From Erpobdella octoculata (Eukaryota > Annelida > Clitellata > Hirudinida > Erpobdellidae): a stretch of DNA of 64,000 bases. Positions 58,396 to 64,000 of the stretch are shown piece after piece. Position 1 is the first letter of the stretch. The number at the start of each line of letters is the position of its first letter. The DNA lies in contig OZ022244.1 in the NCBI GenBank assembly GCA_963978895.1, forward strand, positions 9,185,423 to 9,249,422, in the 5' to 3' direction. The notes under the pieces are model-generated. The model was not told the DNA's origin. It worked only from the letters and a program-made list of their open reading frames with translations, and made no database searches. The position numbers and the translations under genes were made by a program.

Positions 58396-61300
58396 ATGGG
58401 AGACAACCTACTGATTCTACAGTGGAACTGCCAAAGTCTGAGAGGAAAGCTGGATGAACTCAAAGCCTACCTCGCGGAGACCACCGAACTTCCAGACCTA
58501 CTCGTCCTACAAGAAACTTGGCTGACGGACAAAGTAAGATTAAATTTCCCAGGCTATAACATCGCTCGATTAGATCGTGTATCTACGCCGGGTGGGGGAG
58601 TAGCGACGCTCATCCGGTGTGGTATCTCGTATGTTAGCGATATCATCAGTCATTCGCCAGAATCATTGAGGGTAACTATCCAAACAAGGAAAGGTGCCTT
58701 CATAAACATCATCAACGTTTACAGTCAACCTTCAGTTACATACGATACACTACGCGACTCATTATACAAATCATTCGATCACCCAAACTCAATCATTCTG
58801 GGAGATTTTAATGCTTACTCGGTAGTATTTGGTGCAAAGCGTTCCGATAAGAAGGGACAACTTATCGAGGAACTGATGGATCGATATGGCTTAGTTGGTC
58901 TAAATCATGGAGTTGGCACCCACATGACTCCACGTGGACAGACAACGCCCATCGATCTATCTATGTGTTCATCTGGTTTGTCCAAAAGAGCTTCGTGGTC
59001 GATCCAAGGGGAGTCCTTTGGGAGTGATCATTTCCCGATTGTTATCAAGTTCGACGGTAGAGCTAATCGGGAAAGAGTCACTAGAGAGTCGTGGAATCTG
59101 GAAAAAGCAAACTGGGACGAGTACCGGCGTGTCACCAAAATTGCGCTGGAAAAACTCCCACCATTTGCTAGGTGCCAGGATGCCTAGAATGCAATGTCGG
59201 AAGCGCTACATGAGGCAGCTTCCATATCTATCCCGCTGAAACGGCGTGGGAGAGAAGGCTTGCAACCTGTACCGTGGTGGAATAAAGCGATCGCTGCGGT
59301 CATAAAGGCTCGAAATCGTGCGTGCAACGCCCTTAAACGTGGGTATTCGCAAGAAAATCTCGAGGCCTACAGACAGTTGAAAAAAGAGGCACAGGCCGCA
59401 ATGAGAGATGCTAAAATAAACCACTGGCGTAGGTTCTGCTCCAGTCTGAACTCACACTCCAAGTTGGGAGATATGTGGAAGGCAGTTAAAAGTATTAACG
59501 GTACTCAGTCTGGATTCAGCGTTCCGGCGTTGAAAAATGGCAGAGAAACCGTTTTTACCGATAAAGGCAAAGCCGATATGATTGCTCAGACAATCAGCTG
59601 GAATGCTTCCGACGCAAATCTGTTGCCCCAGTTTGTTGACCTGAAAGCCGCGGATAAAGAAAGAATCCATTATGCTCTCCAGGCCAGTGTGCTGGGAAAT
59701 GATGACGTGCATGGTTTGAATGCCGACATCACACGGAAAGAGTTGGAGGAGGCCTTGCTTAAGTGCTCAAAAGGCAAAAACCCGGGGCCAGACGGTGTTT
59801 GCTATGAAATGTTGAAGGAAATCGGCAGTAGTGGGTTGAATAAACTACTGGAGTTTATCAACCTTTCGTGGGCGAAAGGAGAGGTACCAGACATGTGGAG
59901 AGAATCTACGGTCGTTCCTCTACTCAAGCCGGGTAAGATCCGTCGGATCCAAACTCCTACCGACCAATTTCTTTAACATCGGCTCTGTGCAAATTGGCAG
60001 AACGAATCATAGCAAATCGCCTAAGGCACTATCTAGAGGTATCCAACCTGATTAACCGTGAGCAATCCGGGTTTCGAAAAGGACGAGGATGCACAGACCA
60101 CATCCTGAAACTCCAGAACGACGTGAAGCAATCGATGTGGAAAAGAGGTGGCACACTGGCGGTTTTTCTCGACCTCGAGAAAGCTTTTGACCTAGTGTGG
60201 AGAGATGGATTGCTATGGAAAATGTCTACCCTTGGCATAGGCGGACGAATGCTAAAATGGATCCAGGCGAGTCTGAGCGATCGAGTAGCCAGGGTGAGAG
60301 TTGGTAACACGCTGTCTGACACTGTTCAGATAGCAAATGGCACTCCCCAGGGTTCGGTTCTTAGTCCACTCCTGTTTCTATTAATGCTACATGACCTACC
60401 AAGCAGAGAGGTCCATGGGCTACGAACGTCTGTTTTTGCTGTTGATGTTGCGGTGTGGGTTACCGGTAAAAATTCCCACGATATGCAGCATCGCCTTCAA
60501 GAACGGATGAACCAGGTTCAAAACTTCTTTGCAAAGTGGGGATTCAAGCTATCAGCAAAAAAATCTGTAGCGGTCTGTTTCACCCACTCTCGAAAGTTCC
60601 GTCAGAACTCTCCGAAAATCCATATAGGTGGCTACGCCCTGGATTGGAGCACATCAGTTCGTTTTCTCGGAGTAATATTCGACAGTAAACTGAACTGGGA
60701 TCGTCACGTTGACTCAATAGTCAAAAGGTGCAAACAAAGATTGAACGTGATGAGGCTAAGAACGGCGTGCGGGTCAATGACCTGCACAGGGGTGGCCGCT
60801 CTACAGGTCGAGTGTGGTGATCCACCCTTAGACATGAGGCGCAAAATGCTGATAGCCAATTTCGCAACCAAAACAAAAATCATTTCAAACCACCCGGCGC
60901 GGGAGATTTTTGAGCCAGTCGGGAAACAGCAGACACGGAAATGGAAACAATTTTTCCATCGATACTGCTTCAGGAGAAAGCAAAAAGTTTCCAAAGCACC
61001 GATGGCCAAACGGGTGTCGGTACCATATATATAGAATAGATATATTGGAGATGAGCAGGTTTTGAGCGAGATGTCAAGATGGCCTCCGAAAAAACGATTT
61101 AGAGTCTTTTGGATCCATGAATATTCATTATTTGTATTAATCTATTTTTGGTACGACAGCGGAGACTAAACTCCGGTTTGTAAGAAACAGAAACGTCGAT
61201 TTCTTATAGCTAAAAGTAGTTGATATGAGCTTTATTTTAATTTAACGCGATATCCGACATAAAAAATATACAATTCTAATATACCGATAACACAGGCGGC

Positions 61301-61805
61301 GTTAAATAGACATAAATAGACCATCGAACTAGAGACTACGCAAATAAAATTCAATGTCAACTAAAATTTTTATAAAAAAAAAATTGTTAATTTTTATAAA
61401 GTTAAAAATTTATTTTGTACATAAAAATTTTTTTTTTCTATTAAAAAAATACTTGATTAAGTTACTATACGGTTGTAACTTTCAGTTCTTCATTTCGGAT
61501 CTCCGGTCTACTAGGCTGCCTCGCTAAAAGCCTTCCTAAACAACAGGCGGGCCGATATATCTATTCTATATATATGGTCGGTACTAAACGAAATGGTTGC
61601 AAGAATGAAACCAAAGGAGCTGGCAACTCCTGCGATGCCGCCGTGGAAATACAACCCTCCTCATTTTGACGAAGGGCTTGTAGGGTTAACCAAAGAAGAC
61701 CCAACGCTCTTACCAAGAGCGTTGGAACTTCTGGATACATACCGGGATCACACCCGGATGTACACCGATGCCTCCAAGATTGGAAGCAGAGTCGCAGTTG
61801 GTGGG
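58396..61805 (+). pseudogene. I-group LINE ORF2 (APE, RT, RNase H), inactive
   Basis: The ATG at 58396 opens an APE-type endonuclease: LLILQWNCQSL, LVLQETWL, GDFNAYSVVFGAK, SDHFPIVIKFD. A TAG at about 59188 interrupts. RT follows (CSKGKNPGPDG, near 59775; a 1-base deletion near 59940; SGFRKGRGCTDH; VFLDLEKAFDLVW; GTPQGSVLSPLLF). The catalytic FADD reads FAVD (near 60440), so RT is dead. After a MITE (61024-61576) the frame resumes and reaches an RNase H start (MYTDASK, near 61760) before an LTR cuts it at 61806. APE, RT and RNase H together suggest the I/R1 group. Confidence 0.88.
61024..61576. mobile_element. 553-bp MITE, possibly P-like
   Basis: Perfect 22-bp terminal inverted repeats start CATATATATAGAATAGATAT, followed by one mismatch and GG. 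The 8-bp duplication GTCGGTAC lies at 61016-61023 and 61577-61584. Removing the element restores the LINE frame, which proves the ends. The CA-type start with an 8-bp GTC..AC duplication recalls P elements, not the CAGTG of hAT. No coding sequence is inside. Confidence 0.88.
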
Positions 61806-62390
61806 TGTCAGTAGCGTGCCGCCAATTTACACTAACTTTGAAGATTTTGAGAACGAAATTTATTAACTTATAAAAAGCAAGCAGGTTAGTGTTTAAACTA
61901 ATCGATTAGAGAAACAATCGCGTGGAAACAGTCACGTAGGATTTTCCCTCCTAAAAATATACAAGCAAACGTAGCCTTACACACAAACACGAACAGCAAG
62001 AGTTTCTAGCGAAGGAGAGAGAGGAAGAGGAGGAAGAGGCTCTCCCTTATATAAGGAAAAAACCCACCAAAAATAGCAATGATAAACCAATATAAACAAA
62101 TACAAAACATATTAATAGCTCCTTAAATCTCGATCGCGAATCATCAGATTTTCACTACTTATAAACATATATATAAACTATAATCTACGAGATTTATTTA
62201 ATTAATTAATCGGTAGATTTCTCAATATATTAAAAAATATACACCCCTATTAATTGCGGGAAACAAACGCGCTCCGATTGGCTCGTTAACACAAAGGATT
62301 ACAAATAAGTTCGACGTGGCCCATGGAAGATACTAAATAATACTATAAATAAAATAGAATAAAAAGGAGGGGGGGGGTCCAGCACTGACA
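61806..62390 (-). repeat. LTR of Gypsy element D (3' LTR)
   Basis: The 585-bp segment starts TGTCAGTAGCG and ends GCACTGACA. On the minus strand it is preceded by the purine tract CGGGTGGGAGGTG, a good polypurine tract. A TATA-like ttatataagg lies near 62045 on the minus strand. It cuts the I-group LINE ORF2. Confidence 0.8.
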
Positions 62391-62919
62391 CACCTCCCAC
62401 CCGAAAAGACGATAACCAGTATCTGGTTATCGTTATAAGAGTATATATCACGAACTAGCCAACGGGGCTACACAATAAAAATATACATCAAGAACTAGCC
62501 AACGGGGCTACACAATAAAAAGCTGCGTTCATAAGCAAAGTGTTTTTACAGAACATTAATATCAAAAATATTATGTAAATGTTTGATATCTCCTAATCTT
62601 CTTCCTTCCTTAAGCTTGTCCTTGAAAGGCACCACACAGTCACAGCAAGTTCAGTATCCTTCCCACGACTGAGAACTGGCGAGGAAAACATCTTCTTCTT
62701 TTGGGATTACCTGGATGAATTGACTAAAACAAATTTATCCGAATCATCCGCGATTGCCCATTACAGTTATACCAATCACCAAAAGAAAAATAACACTCAC
62801 TCCAACCAAAGAATACTTCAAACTAAAAATAACAGGCAAATCGGATGAATTCACAACATAAAAGACTTAACTTGCACCACCTAAACTTAAAGAAATAAGG
62901 ATGAAACTACATACGAAAT
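62391..62919 (-). other. Non-coding stretch where integrase would be expected
   Basis: Between the LTR's purine tract and the RNase H frame there are 530 bases with no integrase coding. A directly repeated ggctacacaataaaa unit (62465-62520) occurs near the left. This suggests an internal deletion in Gypsy D. Confidence 0.6.
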
Positions 62920-63885
62920 TTAAATTCGGGACATAAAATCTGCGACGGAGTTATCGCGTCCTCTCCTATATTGAAATACCAAGTCATACTCTTGCAAAGC
63001 TAGCGCCCATCTGTTGAGTTTTGCACTCTTAGGAGCAGCTTCAGTTAAATACGTAAGTGGATTATGATCTGAAAAAACAATCACTCTCGAAAACAGAATC
63101 CACTGTCTAAATTTATTTAGTGCCCATACAACCGCGAAAGCTTCACGTTCAATTGTGGACCATCTACTCTGCGTGGAAGTGAGCTTCTTGCTAGCAAAGG
63201 CTATAGGAACTTCATGCTTATCCATATCCTATTGGAATAGACAACAACCTACTGCTATCAAACTAGCATCTGTTGACAAACCAAACGGTTGAGAGTAATC
63301 TATTGTATTTAGGTTAATGTAATTAGATAAATCTAACTTAAGTCTATCTAAAGCTATTTGATGGTTCTCTTTCCAATCAATTTTAATTGGCATATCTTTT
63401 TTTGTTAATTCTGTAAGGGCATAAGCCGTTTCTGCTAAATGTGGAATATAATTTCTAAAATAGCTGAAGAAACCAATTAAACGTTTTACCTCTCTCTTAT
63501 TTGTCGGGGGTTTAATATCATTAACTGTAGCAATCTTGACAGGATCAGGGGCTATATGACCTGAGCCGATCACATGACCTAGGAATGTTATTTGACTTTG
63601 AGCAAAACGACATTTTTTTAAATTGAGCGTCAAACCATGTTCTTGGATTAAGCTCAAGAATTTTGTTAAATGTTCTAGGTGTTCATCCCAAGTGGATGAG
63701 TAAATAGCAAAATCATCAATAAAAGGTTCAGTAAATGAGCGAATTGGTCTAAGCAATTCAGAAATAACACGCATAAAAGCATTGCCTGCCGACTTCAATC
63801 CGAAGGGCATCCTTAAGAATTCAAACACACCTTCTTCACAGGCAAACGCTTTCAACCATCTTGACTCTGGTTTCATCGGGATTTG
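62920..63885 (-). pseudogene. Gypsy D reverse transcriptase and RNase H
   Basis: The RT frame (63229-63876) has FGLKSAGNAFMR and the catalytic FIDD (near 63715), then IGFFSYFRNYIP and the RNase H start LSTDASL. A TAG near 63228 separates it from the rest of RNase H (62920-63225; FSDHNPLTYL, then NSVADFMSRI). RT catalytic residues are intact. Upstream pol is lost at the junction near 63897. Confidence 0.88.
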
Positions 63886-63897
63886 CCAATATCCACT

Positions 63898-64000
63898 TTA
63901 GGCAGAAACGGCTTATGCCCTTACAGAATTAACAAAAAAAGATATGCCAATTAAAATTGATTGGAAAAAGAACCATCAAATAGATTTAGATAGACTTAAG
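63898..64000 (+). pseudogene. Inverted duplicate of Gypsy D RT segment
   Basis: On the plus strand this encodes AETAYALTELTKKDMPIKID, the same segment encoded on the minus strand at about 63350-63440, with a few changes. The opposite orientation means a second, inverted copy begins here and runs out of the window. Confidence 0.88.

Overview
The window is eukaryotic, from an AT-rich invertebrate animal genome by inference. The reasons are long (TA)n, (TACA)n and (TAAA)n arrays, a TTAGGG-type telomere-like patch, a mix of transposons typical of animal genomes (Penelope-like, R2-like, CR1-like, RTE and I-group LINEs, Gypsy, Copia, hAT, MULE, Helitron), and one recognisable animal gene, RELCH, present only as a pseudogene. 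I see no intact host gene and cannot name the species.

Layout. 1-10 kb: the 3' end of a LINE, a Penelope-like RT fragment, and an R2-like LINE (minus) split by a nearly complete Gypsy element (2843-7769) with LTRs and a 5-bp target duplication. 10-17 kb: a Helitron 3' end, a Penelope GIY-YIG endonuclease piece, a second Gypsy (minus) with a mutated RT active site, a small GTACTT-rich hAT-like element, and the LTR and gag start of a third LTR element. 17.4-18.4 kb: a TIR element carrying telomere-like repeats. 20-24 kb: tandem duplications, a cysteine-rich transposon-associated fragment, and a Helitron fragment with a hAT inserted in it. 24.3-27.4 kb: a CR1-like LINE, a tRNA-like SINE and another LINE joined through odd junctions. 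28-30.2 kb: a TIR element studded with the word TGAATGGACC. 32-33.8 kb: a LINE 3' end inside a decayed hAT.

34.8-47.05 kb: a RELCH pseudogene without visible introns, broken by frameshifts and stops, a 7.4-kb hAT (36263-43682) and a Helitron (44178-45601). The hAT itself holds a 354-bp tandem array with Pol III-like boxes, followed by an inverted copy. 47-53 kb: short-word repeats, a foldback-like element, an RTE-type LINE, a hairpin plus 20-bp array, and a tRNA-Phe-like gene. 53.7-55.6 kb: a PHD-FLYWCH-MULE transposase joined to a Copia RNase H fragment. 56.9-61.8 kb: an I-group LINE with a tandem E-box array upstream and a P-like MITE in ORF2. 61.8-64 kb: an LTR and a partial Gypsy pol ending in an inverted duplication.

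The genes do not form a pathway. The window is a stack of nested insertions, and several element ends can be fixed to the base because a disrupted reading frame resumes across them. Active-site damage (YLGD in Gypsy B, FAVD in the I-group LINE, the FMDD of the R2-like LINE split by an insertion) indicates that most copies are dead.
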